Source: Flavobacterium caseinilyticum (GTDB lineage: Bacteria > Bacteroidota > Bacteroidia > Flavobacteriales > Flavobacteriaceae). Taken from it: DNA of 64,000 bases. Shown here piece by piece: positions 32,986 to 41,710 of this stretch (position 1 is the first letter of the stretch; each line of letters opens with the position of its first letter). The notes under the pieces were generated by a model. That model saw nothing but the letters and a program-made list of their open reading frames with translations, ran no database searches and was not told the DNA's origin. Made by a program: the position numbers and the translations under genes. The stretch covers positions 1 to 64,000 of the forward strand of contig NZ_SMFM01000009.1 in assembly GCF_004349085.1 (NCBI RefSeq). Direction: 5' to 3'.

Positions 32986-34026
32986 ATGAAGGTATTATTA
33001 AAACAGACAGTAGGAATTGATGTCGCACAAAATGAATTAGTTGTATCGCTTGGTCGAATGGATCAACAGATAAGCATAGAAGTTTATGCCTATAAAGTAT
33101 TTCCCAACACACAAAAAGGATTTTCCAGTCTTGTATCATGGGTAAATAAGCAAACATTAACTAATGTAGAGGTACGGTATGTGATGGAAGCTACCGGAGT
33201 TTACCATGAATCCTTAGCTTATTACCTTTGCACTAATCAAAAACAAGTTAGTATCGTTTTACCAAACAAAATCAGTAATTATGTAAGGACACTTGACATA
33301 AAAACTATTACCGACAAGAGTGCTTCACAAGCCATTGCAAGATTTGGCTTGGAAAGGCAATTAGAAGTATGGCAACCTCCATTAAAAATATTCAATGATT
33401 TGAGACAGCTTTGTCGAGAACGAGAACAACTGGTACAGGAACGGACTATGTTAAAAAATCAGCTACATGCTGAGCGTACTTCTGCAACATCTAGCGAAAA
33501 ATCAATAAAACGTACCAAGAAAAGAATTGCCATGATTGATAAGCAGGAAAAGGAAATAATGGAGGAAATTGCTGCACTTATCAAAGGAGATGAAGCTATA
33601 GCTAAAAAGATGAAAGTAATAACTTCTATACCAGGAATAGGAAATCTGACTGCTGTCACCATTATCGCTGAAACCAACGGATTTGAATTAATAAAAAATA
33701 AAAGACAGTTGGTAAGCTATGCTGGATTGGATGTAAGGGAAAAAACATCTGGAACTTCTGTGAAATCTAAACCCCGAATATCCAAGCGGGGTAATCGGAA
33801 TTTAAGGAAAGTAATGCACTTCCCCGCATTGGCTGCAATCAGAACCGATGAAAACTTCAAATGTATTTTCTTAAGATTGGCTTCAAGGCATGGCATTAAA
33901 ATGAAAGCAATTGTTGCCATTCAAAGAAAGCTTCTGGAGCTAACGTATATCCTATGGAAATCAAATACGTCTTATTGCCCAAATTATCACAATCAGAGTA
34001 CTACAACAGAAACAATAACCATGTAA
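32986..34026 (+). CDS. IS110-family transposase (DEDD-type recombinase)
   Basis: 346 residues. The N-terminal RuvC-like DEDD domain starts KQTVGIDVAQNELVVSLG (D12) and continues VRYVMEATGVYHESLAYYL and DKSASQAIARFGL. A coiled-coil linker (REREQLVQERTMLKNQLHAERTS) precedes the C-terminal Transposase_20 domain with ITSIPGIGNLTAVTIIAE, VSYAGLDVREKTSGTSVKSKPRISKRGNRNLRKVMH, the region of the catalytic serine. Complete length for the family. IS110 elements lack classical terminal repeats and use an RNA guide encoded beside the gene; the element ends are not defined here. Confidence 0.93.
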   Translation: MKVLLKQTVGIDVAQNELVVSLGRMDQQISIEVYAYKVFPNTQKGFSSLVSWVNKQTLTNVEVRYVMEATGVYHESLAYYLCTNQKQVSIVLPNKISNYVRTLDIKTITDKSASQAIARFGLERQLEVWQPPLKIFNDLRQLCREREQLVQERTMLKNQLHAERTSATSSEKSIKRTKKRIAMIDKQEKEIMEEIAALIKGDEAIAKKMKVITSIPGIGNLTAVTIIAETNGFELIKNKRQLVSYAGLDVREKTSGTSVKSKPRISKRGNRNLRKVMHFPALAAIRTDENFKCIFLRLASRHGIKMKAIVAIQRKLLELTYILWKSNTSYCPNYHNQSTTTETITM

Positions 34027-34035
34027 TAAAATGAA

Positions 34036-34064
34036 AAAAGGGTAGCTGTTTTATATGCTACCCA
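34036..34064 (-). terminator. Hairpin terminator for the CDF-transporter operon
   Basis: GGGTAGC (34041-) pairs with GCTACCC (to 34064) across a TGTTTTATAT loop. Read on the minus strand it is followed by TTTTTT, so it ends leftward transcription of the metal-transport operon (34156-37526). Read on the plus strand it has no T-run but could still slow transcription leaving the IS110 gene. Confidence 0.7.
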
Positions 34065-34155
34065 ATAATAAATATGCAAAACAAGATGAATTCTCAGTAA
34101 GAAATTCATCCGCAGTGTTATGCTTTCTCACGAACAATTCTGTTAACCTTCATTA

Positions 34156-34950
34156 TTATTTTGCAAGTTTTAGAATGCGATACGCACCTTTTGCCACAAT
34201 TAGGAATACAAGCGCTCCAATAATAAGATCGGGATAACTTGAATTGAGCCAATTAACTAAAAGACCAGCAACAATAACTCCCGAATTGATAATGACATCA
34301 TTTGATGTGAATATCATCGAAGCCTGCATATGCGCTTCTTTACTTTTGTTCTTTTGTAAGAGATAAAGGCAAAATACGTTTGCAATCAATGCTAAAACTG
34401 AAACGACAATCATTGTTTTGAAATCGGGCATAGCTTCAATTCCCATAAAACGTCTGATCACTTCAACGAAACCTACAATAGCAAGTAAGACTTGGAAGTA
34501 TCCTGCAAATCTGGCGATGTTGTTTTTTAGGGCGATTGTTCCACCAACAGCGATTAATGCCAATGCGTAAACGACACTGTCTGCAAGCATATCCAAGCTA
34601 TCGGCTATCAATCCCATTGAACCTGAAAAAATACCGAACAACATTTCCAGTCCAAAAAACAGGAAGTTGATAATCAACACGATCCAAAGTAATTTCCGTT
34701 GCTTGTTGCTTGTATCTGTTTCAACAACAAAATTGCTTTTTTCAGTTGAAACCAATGTCGTATTTAGGTTCAGTGTTCCCAAAGCCAAAAAAATTGGCTC
34801 TGGGTTTCCATTGTGATAAACGTCCAATTTTCTATTGGCTATATCAAATTCCAATCCTTTTACCGTATCAAAGTCTTGCAGTTTCATACGGATTAATTGC
34901 TCCTCGCTTGGGCAATCCATTTTAGTTATATTGAATATGGTTTTTTCCAT
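34156..34950 (-). CDS. Cation diffusion facilitator with N-terminal HMA-like domain
   Basis: 264 residues. Residues 1-70 are HMA-like with a single Cys in the metal loop (FNITKMDCPSEEQLIRMKL). About 85-262 are five to six transmembrane helices of a CDF exporter: FGLEMLFGIFSGSMGLIADSLDMLADSVVYALAL is helices 1-2 and FTSNDVIINSGVIVAGLLV is helix 5. The usual HxxxD zinc site in helix 2 reads DxxxD and the helix-5 His is absent, so metal preference may differ from zinc. No cytoplasmic C-terminal domain is present. Last gene of a minus-strand operon after a TonB receptor. Confidence 0.85.
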   Translation of the reverse strand: MEKTIFNITKMDCPSEEQLIRMKLQDFDTVKGLEFDIANRKLDVYHNGNPEPIFLALGTLNLNTTLVSTEKSNFVVETDTSNKQRKLLWIVLIINFLFFGLEMLFGIFSGSMGLIADSLDMLADSVVYALALIAVGGTIALKNNIARFAGYFQVLLAIVGFVEVIRRFMGIEAMPDFKTMIVVSVLALIANVFCLYLLQKNKSKEAHMQASMIFTSNDVIINSGVIVAGLLVNWLNSSYPDLIIGALVFLIVAKGAYRILKLAK

Positions 34951-34955
34951 TTGTT

Positions 34956-37127
34956 TTAAAGCTTGAATTTTATTCCTCCGTTAATCACAAATCCGTCCAA
35001 AGGTGCATAAATGTCTTTAAAAACCGGATTGGTTATTGTTCCTGTATAAATGCTACCAAAGCGTGTTTGTCGGGTGTCAAGGAAGTTTTCAAAGTTGATG
35101 TACAGAGAAAATCTTTCCCAAATCTTTTCAGCCATAAACCCGGTAATAAAGTAACCTTTGCCCGTAGTTCCATTATTCAGTTTTTGAGGACTGAAATAAT
35201 AGGCTTCCAGACCAACTTTCCATTTGTCTTCTATTTCATACATCAGGATGGAATTAATGCGGTGCTTTGGCGTTAACGGGCTTTCTACAGTCATTCCATT
35301 TTGGTTTAATCGAGCATCTGTATAAGTGTATCCCAAAAATAATTTCAGGTCATCGTAACCAATTTTAATATTGGTTTCTGTTCCTTTAGTATGAATATAA
35401 CCTGGAGAATTAACGAACTGATACAGATTTGCAGAGGGGTTTTCAAGTAACAAGGGATTATCCAGATAGGTGTAAAAGAACAATTGGTTTATGCTAAATG
35501 ACCAATCTTCCCCAATGTAGGTGCGGTAATTGATGTCTGCATTTGCTCCATAACTTTTTTCCAATTTATTGATTTTGTTGTCAATAGGCATTACATTTTG
35601 ATATTGTAGGCGTTCGCTTTCTTCTGTAAAAATGGTTGGTGTTTTATACCCAAATCCACCTCCAATACGTGAAGTCAATCCGTTTGCAATCTTAAACAAT
35701 GCAGATACTCTTGGCAAAAATACAGCTCCGTAATCTATCACGTAATCCGTTCTTAAACCCGCTTCTAATTGAAGCCAATCAGTAGCCTTAAAAGAATTTT
35801 GAACGAAAGCTCCGAATGTGTTTTGGCTGTAATCCCTCAACGGAAATGCAGTAATCTGCTTTTCTTTAAAATTGTCTGTCCAAATATTGACCCCTGCTAC
35901 CCATTCCGATTTTTCTGTACTGTTGGTATAATTTGCTTCTGTAAAAGTTGCGGTTTGTGTTCCCTCAAACTGATAGTTGGGAATTGTTGTATTTCGGTTA
36001 AAATAACTCACGCTATTTTTAATTTGAAAAGAACTTTTTTCATCAATTAAGTGGTCGAAAACAAATTGTGTGGAATAGCGTTGTGTTTTATTTTTCTCGA
36101 AATATTGATGTGTGTTATCTCCTTTACCTTTGATGTAAAGCATATCACCTCCCAAACGGTTTTCGATAGTTGTATTGACACCGAAATTCATTTTTGTTTT
36201 ATCATTGAAATAAACAAACAATTTAGGGTTCAGTACAAAACGTTCAAATTTTGGAATGGCAGAAAAACCAATTTTTGCTGGGTCGTAAGCTCCGTTTCTA
36301 TTATGCGAAGCAAATATGGTTGTTCCGATTTTCTTAAACTTCTGTCCGTAAAAACCGTTGATGTCTAAACCTCCACCTGATGTTCCGTTTAAATGAAAAC
36401 GCAAATCCCTTTCTTCCGTTGGTGTCTTGGAAATCAGGTTTACCAAACCTGCTATTGCTCCACCACCATACAGCGTAGATGTAGAACCTTTGATAACTTC
36501 AACCTGCTTTAAGTCAAGCGGTGGAATTTGCAACAAACCTAATCCGCTTGAAGCACCCGAAAAAATAGGAAAGCCGTCTTTCAAGATTTGCGTATATCTT
36601 CCGTCAAGTCCTTGAATACGGATACTTGCATTGGCACTTGTGGGCGAAGTGGTTTGTACGTGAATACCTGTACTTTCCGCCAAGAGCATACGAATATCCC
36701 CAGGTTTCATATTGCCTTTTTCGCCCAATTCTTCACTTCCGATAAATTCAATGCGGGTAGGAATATTTTGTATGCTCCTTGTACTTCTTGTAGAAGATAT
36801 AACCACTTCCTCTAACTCCTCTGAACTTTCTTTGAGTAAGATTTCAATAACGCTGGTGTCCTTTAATGGAAATTCCAATGTATCAATACGTTCATTAAAG
36901 CCTACGTAACTAAAATGTATTTCCTGTACACCGTCAGGAACATTTACTATTATGATTTGACCATTTTCGTTGGATGTCGCTGCAAGCGAGGTTCCTTTTA
37001 TAGATGCCGTCACACCAATCAAAGGATCTTTGTTTTCACTGTTTCTAATAACAGCATTTAAATTGTTTTGTGCAAATACACAGAGATTTAGTGTCATAAA
37101 AAATGACATAAAGAGTATTTTTTTCAT
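34956..37127 (-). CDS. TonB-dependent outer-membrane receptor
   Basis: 723 residues from the ATG at 37127, which starts a signal peptide (KKILFMSFFMTLNLCVFAQ); a longer in-frame ATG at 37184 is rejected. A carboxypeptidase-like regulatory domain (about 25-95) is followed by a plug (EEVVISSTRSTRSIQNIPTRIEFI, GIHVQTTSPTSANASIRIQGLDGRYTQILKDGFP, QVEVIKGSTSTLYGGGAIAGLVNLISKTP) and a 22-strand-type barrel ending FVINGGIKFKL. Five bp from the CDF gene, so probably metal-linked uptake or sensing, although the substrate cannot be read from sequence. Confidence 0.92.
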   Translation of the reverse strand: MKKILFMSFFMTLNLCVFAQNNLNAVIRNSENKDPLIGVTASIKGTSLAATSNENGQIIIVNVPDGVQEIHFSYVGFNERIDTLEFPLKDTSVIEILLKESSEELEEVVISSTRSTRSIQNIPTRIEFIGSEELGEKGNMKPGDIRMLLAESTGIHVQTTSPTSANASIRIQGLDGRYTQILKDGFPIFSGASSGLGLLQIPPLDLKQVEVIKGSTSTLYGGGAIAGLVNLISKTPTEERDLRFHLNGTSGGGLDINGFYGQKFKKIGTTIFASHNRNGAYDPAKIGFSAIPKFERFVLNPKLFVYFNDKTKMNFGVNTTIENRLGGDMLYIKGKGDNTHQYFEKNKTQRYSTQFVFDHLIDEKSSFQIKNSVSYFNRNTTIPNYQFEGTQTATFTEANYTNSTEKSEWVAGVNIWTDNFKEKQITAFPLRDYSQNTFGAFVQNSFKATDWLQLEAGLRTDYVIDYGAVFLPRVSALFKIANGLTSRIGGGFGYKTPTIFTEESERLQYQNVMPIDNKINKLEKSYGANADINYRTYIGEDWSFSINQLFFYTYLDNPLLLENPSANLYQFVNSPGYIHTKGTETNIKIGYDDLKLFLGYTYTDARLNQNGMTVESPLTPKHRINSILMYEIEDKWKVGLEAYYFSPQKLNNGTTGKGYFITGFMAEKIWERFSLYINFENFLDTRQTRFGSIYTGTITNPVFKDIYAPLDGFVINGGIKFKL

Positions 37128-37214
37128 TATATGAAAAATTATTAATGTTTGAAAAATAAGAATTGACGGTTTGTAGCACCGCAATTTGTTATTGTGCCGA
37201 AGACACTAAAAACA

Positions 37215-37526
37215 TTAATTAATCTTAGGCGGTTGCCAAATGGAAGAGAAGAAGTCTGAAACAGCTGACGCAGTTATTACACCTAATTTCTTTTTAGGTT
37301 GTTGGACATAATTGGATGTTAAAGCATAAAAAGAAGTAATTACAAATCCAGTACAGGTATTGCATTTAGAAAAAGGCGAGCAACATTCCATACCGCAACC
37401 GTCGCTATCTTCTTCCTGATTATTTGTTGTTTGATGTATGACGTCAAAGCATTTATCTTCCATAAAGCCTGGCAAGATCGATAAGACCAAGACCATTAAT
37501 GCTAATATGAATGATAAATTTTTCAT
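37215..37526 (-). CDS. Cys-rich small exported protein (DUF6660-like)
   Basis: 103 residues from the ATG at 37526, giving a signal peptide (KNLSFILALMVLVLSILPGF). A cluster of cysteines (DGCGMECCSPFSKCNTCTG) and the ending SSIWQPPKIN follow. The tail nearly equals that of the copper-island protein at 6610-7002. Proteins of this kind lie upstream of TonB receptors and metal exporters in Bacteroidetes. Probably periplasmic metal binding or sensing for the two genes downstream (TonB receptor, CDF). Confidence 0.68.
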   Translation of the reverse strand: MKNLSFILALMVLVLSILPGFMEDKCFDVIHQTTNNQEEDSDGCGMECCSPFSKCNTCTGFVITSFYALTSNYVQQPKKKLGVITASAVSDFFSSIWQPPKIN

Positions 37527-37559
37527 TTGGCAAATGTATAAATTTATGCTCAATTTCAC

Positions 37560-37901
37560 ACAGTAATAAAGAATTAGAACATCAACTGTTATTTTTAAAT
37601 AATATATAGCGAGAATTAGAGAAGAGATAGTATTAAATTTCTATCATTTTTAAAAAATATATTTGGTTTATAACACAGAATCTTTTCTTTGGTCGCAGAT
37701 GTGAAAAGAAAAGAAGTCCGTTAAAATCAATAATGGGATACTGAATATCCCACGAAAATATCTCGCAACTTGTTTGGCGAAAATAGGGAAATGAAAGAAT
37801 GAAATGGAAGATTTTTGACAAAGTGGTTGCACCTTATTAGATGCAAAAATGCGTTTCCGACCATAGTGAGGAATTGCATTTTTGCCACCCGATTTTTCGG
37901 G
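37560..37901. other. Intergenic region with two hairpins after the PRTRC operon
   Basis: No gene is seen. ACCCGA/TCGGGT (37887-37902) is a short hairpin that abuts the thiF stop on the minus strand. Beyond it, GCAAAAATGC (37843-37852) faces GCATTTTTGC (37876-37885) across 23 nt. The rest (37560-37830) is AT-rich and should contain the promoter of the Cys-rich/TonB/CDF operon. The double hairpin may serve as terminator or DNA-processing site for the PRTRC block; neither copy is followed by a good T-run. Confidence 0.5.
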
Positions 37902-38702
37902 TCAGGGGACTTTTACCGGGTGGGTGCGGAAGTCTTTCAGATTATGAAAAAATCCTCTGTATTCCGTCATTCCATAACGAAATAAGTTCCAAAGCAAAGA
38001 ACAACCCATTTGCGCCAATGACGAATTAATAAATAAATCCTGTTTTTCCAATGCTTCAGCTAAACTGCAACTTGGCGTGTCGTCCTGCTCTTCAGACTGT
38101 TTTAAAAGTTCGCCAAATTCATCGGTAACCAATGGCAGGCTTGCCACCGTTTCGAATCTCTCTGAATTGGGTTGTTGGATATTTCCTATTGTAGATAGTA
38201 AAACTTGTCCTGTATGTTGGCTATTGCCAAAATCCAACCAATACCGTGGGCGATTTGAATAGGCTTTACCGTTGTTTAAAATTTTTAAAATGTCTGCAAT
38301 CTCAAATCTTGCTTTTACGCTGTCCACACAAGAAATATAAATACTTGAACCAGCTTTTTCGGGTAATTTATCCAAATAGTCTTTTTCGAATTTTGCCGTT
38401 TCCGATTTCCAATTTGTCCCCGAAAATCGGTTGGCTCTGTTAATTAATGCAACGGATTTGTACAATCCAATTTCACATTCTGCAAAACGCTGTCTGCCTA
38501 AATTTGCTTGGGTAATTACATCATCATCCCAAAGGCGGATTTGTAGTCCTGCGTGTCCCAACTCAATTAAACTGTGGTTCATTTCCATCAAGGCAGTCAA
38601 AACCTTTGAACCTGTTCCACCTGCACCAATTAAATTTACTAAAATCGGATTGGTCGGATTAATTAAATCAATATCTGTAAAATGTATTTTCGTTTTCATC
38701 AC
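37902..38702 (-). CDS. PRTRC system ThiF-family protein
   Basis: 266 residues with an E1/ThiF nucleotide-binding fold: NPILVNLIGAGGTGSKVLTALMEMNH (glycine-rich loop) then LRIQ-type strand IRLWDDDVITQANLGRQRFAECEIGLYKS, the ATP/adenylation region. The catalytic Cys of E1 enzymes may correspond to ISCVDSVKARFEI. PRTRC ThiF proteins occur only in this plasmid/ICE cassette, and their reaction is unknown. It overlaps the PRTRC B gene by 4 bp. Confidence 0.9.
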   Translation of the reverse strand: MMKTKIHFTDIDLINPTNPILVNLIGAGGTGSKVLTALMEMNHSLIELGHAGLQIRLWDDDVITQANLGRQRFAECEIGLYKSVALINRANRFSGTNWKSETAKFEKDYLDKLPEKAGSSIYISCVDSVKARFEIADILKILNNGKAYSNRPRYWLDFGNSQHTGQVLLSTIGNIQQPNSERFETVASLPLVTDEFGELLKQSEEQDDTPSCSLAEALEKQDLFINSSLAQMGCSLLWNLFRYGMTEYRGFFHNLKDFRTHPVKVP

Positions 38703-39421
38703 AATAGATTTTTAAGTGTTTTGTTATTTGGTTTCAATACTTCTTTTGGAAAGGGGTTGTCTGTACCAATTAGGTCTTTCCACATAGTTACACAATTTCC
38801 TTTTACTGGATTGTATTCGCCTAATAAGTGACTGAAATAACTATTAAAAAAATAACTTTCCCAAGCCTGTATAAATTCCTCCACCGTAGCCGAATTTTGA
38901 ATATCAATAGTTACCGTTCCCATACATACATTTCCGTTTTCATACACATTGAAAAATGGTGCGTAATGCAAAAGCGTTTTTTGTGTCGGTCTTCTATCGC
39001 TTGACAAAGCAAATACTGCCAGGCTATTTTTATTAGCAAACCAAAGCATTGGCGGTACTTGTGCTTTTCCATTAGGAATGCCCAAACCATCTACAAAATA
39101 CAGTTGTCTTTGCTGTGATTTGGTGTACCAAAGTACCGTACCCTTTTCGCTCGGGTTGATTTGTAAAATGTTGGTTGGTAAAATCCCTTTTGGTTTTAAA
39201 AAAGCTTTATTTTTTTCTTCATCCGTCTGTAATGATTTTGCCAATAGATTGGCTTCTTTTACAGTCAATGGATGCGCATTAATTGGATTACCGTTCTTGT
39301 CCATATCGAAATGCTCTACATACATATCTGTATTTATACCTTTGGTTTCATAAAAAACCAAAGCAGATTTCGGGTGGTATAATGTGCCAAAATTCTCGGT
39401 TATGTCGTTTGTATTATTCAT
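38699..39421 (-). CDS. PRTRC system protein B
   Basis: 240 residues; conserved PRTRC-B features include HPKSALVFYETKG, GNPINAHPLTVKEANLLAKSLQ, PTNILQINPSEKGTVLWYTKSQQRQLYFVDGLGIPNGKAQVPPMLWFAN and the end FFNSYFSHLLGEYNPVKGNCVTMWKDLI. The function is unknown. Both ends overlap neighbouring genes by 4 bp (ATGA-type coupling), showing a tight operon. Confidence 0.9.
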   Translation of the reverse strand: MNNTNDITENFGTLYHPKSALVFYETKGINTDMYVEHFDMDKNGNPINAHPLTVKEANLLAKSLQTDEEKNKAFLKPKGILPTNILQINPSEKGTVLWYTKSQQRQLYFVDGLGIPNGKAQVPPMLWFANKNSLAVFALSSDRRPTQKTLLHYAPFFNVYENGNVCMGTVTIDIQNSATVEEFIQAWESYFFNSYFSHLLGEYNPVKGNCVTMWKDLIGTDNPFPKEVLKPNNKTLKNLL

Positions 39422-40593
39422 TTTTCTGCTGTTTTATATTCATCTAATAAACCGCATAAATCATTTAGTATCGGAAACAAGCGGTTTTCAAAATCAAGGT
39501 TAGTATATGTTTTCTCGCTTCCGTCAAAGTGTTTGCTAATTGTTGGTTCTGCCATTGCTCCATACTCATTAAATTCATTGTTAATGCTATCCGAAAGACG
39601 TTCATACAGCCAACCTTTGGTATCTGCTACAAATGAAATGTACTTTTCCATTCCAAGGATTTCATTGTCGTAATCATTGTCGTAAGAGTCTTGTTCGGAA
39701 ATGGGTGCATTTTTAAAAATACTTGTTATTGGATATTCCGTAAAAAGTTCAAAAACTTTACAAGCTACTTGCCAACATTCTTGGTCAAATTCATCAAGTT
39801 TTTTGAAGTTTTTTAAACGCTCTTCAAATAGTTGTAAATTGATACGGTTGAATATTTTCTGTTCTATTTTGTCGCCAATTTGTTCGGCTTGCCTTAACTC
39901 ACTTTTATATTTCTCCGTTTCGTCCGTTTCATTGTCCTGTTCCACCCAATCGGTCATCATCTCATACATCCAATACAGATAACTATTTTCTTGTCTGTAA
40001 TACGGAATACCAACAATGTGATACAGATAACTGCATACGGAAACCAATAATTGAGCAGTCTTTTTACGCCTTTTGTCGTTGAGCATTTTAAAGAGCGGAA
40101 CGATAGGAATATAATACAAGGTCGTTCTTGTATCGTATCGTTCCTCACTTACAAAAAATGTTTTCTTACTGTCCTGTACCAATCTCAAACTATTCCAATT
40201 TAAATGGGTGCGTTTTAACTTGGTTTCTATATCCCACATCGCCAACGCTATATTGTAGGGATAGCCATAAATTTGTGTTTGCATTGGTTCTATGCCATAT
40301 TGCTCGGCAAGTTTGGAAAGGGATTGATAAAAATCCCTCTCTGTTTTTGCTATTTCTTTACAAGCCTGTAAGGATTGTTGCGTTTTCAGTTTAGGCAGGA
40401 ATATACACTTTAGAAAACCATTGGCAACATTGCTATTGGTACGGCTTTCCGCTTGTCTTTTTGTACTTGGTTTGCATCTTTTGGTCTTTGCATCCATTGT
40501 GCGAACTCGCCGAATTGTCGGTGCAATTGCCGTTGTCTTTTCTGTTCGGGTATGCTGATAATTCCCGATAGGATATGTGGTTGCATAATTCAT
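39418..40593 (-). CDS. PRTRC-associated 391-aa protein
   Basis: 391 residues lying between PRTRC C and B, overlapping B by 4 bp. A basic, probably disordered N-terminus (TMDAKTKRCKPSTKRQAESRTN) is followed by a helical body (QTQIYGYPYNIALAMWDIETKLKRTHLNWNSLRLVQDSKKTFFVSEERYDT, SYLYWMYEMMTDWVEQDNE) with a Glu/Asp-rich C-terminus. I cannot assign a known enzyme. Its constant place in Bacteroidetes PRTRC cassettes makes it a probable functional member (perhaps the protein F position). Confidence 0.7.
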   Translation of the reverse strand: MNYATTYPIGNYQHTRTEKTTAIAPTIRRVRTMDAKTKRCKPSTKRQAESRTNSNVANGFLKCIFLPKLKTQQSLQACKEIAKTERDFYQSLSKLAEQYGIEPMQTQIYGYPYNIALAMWDIETKLKRTHLNWNSLRLVQDSKKTFFVSEERYDTRTTLYYIPIVPLFKMLNDKRRKKTAQLLVSVCSYLYHIVGIPYYRQENSYLYWMYEMMTDWVEQDNETDETEKYKSELRQAEQIGDKIEQKIFNRINLQLFEERLKNFKKLDEFDQECWQVACKVFELFTEYPITSIFKNAPISEQDSYDNDYDNEILGMEKYISFVADTKGWLYERLSDSINNEFNEYGAMAEPTISKHFDGSEKTYTNLDFENRLFPILNDLCGLLDEYKTAEK

Positions 40594-40609
40594 CGTTTTG
40601 ATTTTTGGT

Positions 40610-40828
40610 TTAACCTTTTGTACCCATTACGCTTTCAAATTTGTACTCAATTGCATCGTCTTTTATTTGCGGAGCAGATACTTTTGCCGTTGTAAGTATC
40701 GGGTACAAATTGGCGTAAAAATTCATTACGGCTTCCACGCTCCAACGTGGTTCGGGTTCGGTTAGTCTAATGTCCTGTCCTTTATCTTTGAGTATAAAAA
40801 CTCGCTTTAATTGCGTTGCTACTAACAT
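40610..40828 (-). CDS. PRTRC system protein C
   Basis: 72 residues: LKRVFILKDKGQDIRLTEPEPRWSVEAVMNFYANLYPILTTAKVSAPQIKDDAIEYKFESVMGTKG, the ThiS/MoaD-like small fold expected for PRTRC C, which may be the carrier partner of the ThiF-like protein. It lacks a C-terminal Gly-Gly, ending GTKG. It sits 17 bp from each neighbouring gene. Confidence 0.88.
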   Translation of the reverse strand: MLVATQLKRVFILKDKGQDIRLTEPEPRWSVEAVMNFYANLYPILTTAKVSAPQIKDDAIEYKFESVMGTKG

Positions 40829-40845
40829 AACTCTGATTTTTTGGA

Positions 40846-41454
40846 TTAATATTCTTGTTCTTCGTCCGTTTCATCGGTAGGATAATTTACTGTAACTTCT
40901 TCCTCTTGGTGCAGTTCGGGTTTTACTTCTTCCATTGCTCCAAAAAGGCTCGGTGTTACAAACTTTTCAGACAATGCGTTTTTACGTTTGCGTATCTCGT
41001 CCGCTTTTTCGGGAAACTCTGTTATCTCGGGTACTTTCATCCATGCTTCACGGAATTTGCCTTCTTTTTCTAGTTCTTCCGCCTTTGCCATTGCATCTTT
41101 AAATTTCTTGTCTTTGGCTTCTTGTTCTTTCTTCTGTTTATCGGCTTTTTCTTTCTCCATAGCCGATTGTTTTCTGACTTCTTCCATTTGTTTTAGAAAT
41201 TTCTCCATATCCACCATTAAACCCGAAACGGTTTGGATAGGTGCGGTAATTTGCTCAAAAAATCCATCGTCAAACTCTTGGGGCGTTGCATTAAATGTCA
41301 ATGGCGGAATTAGATTTTTGGCGTTATCTCCGCATTGTTCGTTGTTGAGGATAACCGAAACAATTAGGTTATTTTCTGCTCCTTTTGAAATATTCAGTTG
41401 TAATACTCCTGTAAAGTCCAACTGTGCTATCTGATTGAAAAAATTAGTATTCAT
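40846..41454 (-). CDS. PRTRC system protein E
   Basis: 202 residues from the ATG at 41454 (MNTNFFNQIAQLDFTGVLQLNISKG); the longer open frame runs into the upstream gene and is rejected. The N-terminal domain (LTFNATPQEFDDGFFEQITAPIQTVSGLMVDMEKFLKQMEE) is typical of PRTRC E, followed by a long Lys/Glu coiled coil and an acidic end. Function unknown. Upstream member of the cassette. Confidence 0.87.
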   Translation of the reverse strand: MNTNFFNQIAQLDFTGVLQLNISKGAENNLIVSVILNNEQCGDNAKNLIPPLTFNATPQEFDDGFFEQITAPIQTVSGLMVDMEKFLKQMEEVRKQSAMEKEKADKQKKEQEAKDKKFKDAMAKAEELEKEGKFREAWMKVPEITEFPEKADEIRKRKNALSEKFVTPSLFGAMEEVKPELHQEEEVTVNYPTDETDEEQEY

Positions 41455-41465
41455 TGCTATAAAAT

Positions 41466-41660
41466 TTAAGATGTTGTTAATTGCGTATTGATTGCTCTTA
41501 GTTTTTCGTACATATCTGACCAATAGGTTATTTGTCTTTTGTCAAACTCCGAAAAATTGCTGTCCTGGTGGTTATATTCTTTGTATCGCCTTGCTATTTT
41601 TATAGCTTCCTTTAAATCTGTTACTTCGATTTGGCAACCATTTATGTCTGTTACGTTCAT
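41466..41660 (-). CDS. Small PRTRC-linked protein, unknown
   Basis: 64 residues from the ATG at 41660: NVTDINGCQIEVTDLKEAIKIARRYKEYNHQDSNFSEFDKRQITYWSDMYEKLRAIN. Compact, with a strand-helix-helix pattern and no motif I recognise. It ends 11 bp before the PRTRC E start and so belongs to the operon. Confidence 0.65.
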   Translation of the reverse strand: MNVTDINGCQIEVTDLKEAIKIARRYKEYNHQDSNFSEFDKRQITYWSDMYEKLRAINTQLTTS

Positions 41661-41673
41661 AGCTGTTTTATGG

Positions 41674-41703
41674 TAGGCTACCACCGCTTAAGGCGGTAGC
41701 CTA
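41674..41703 (-). other. Intercistronic hairpin between the DUF932 gene and PRTRC genes
   Basis: TAGGCTACCACCGC folds onto GGCGGTAGCCTA with one bulged base and a TTAA-type loop. There is no T-run in the minus direction, so it is more likely an mRNA-processing or stability element than a terminator. Confidence 0.5.
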
Positions 41704-41710
41704 TAGTTAT

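Noticed and set aside
37841-38029. 62-codon plus-strand frame opposite the ThiF gene end
   Set aside because: Overlaps the PRTRC thiF gene on the other strand and the hairpins; no domain.
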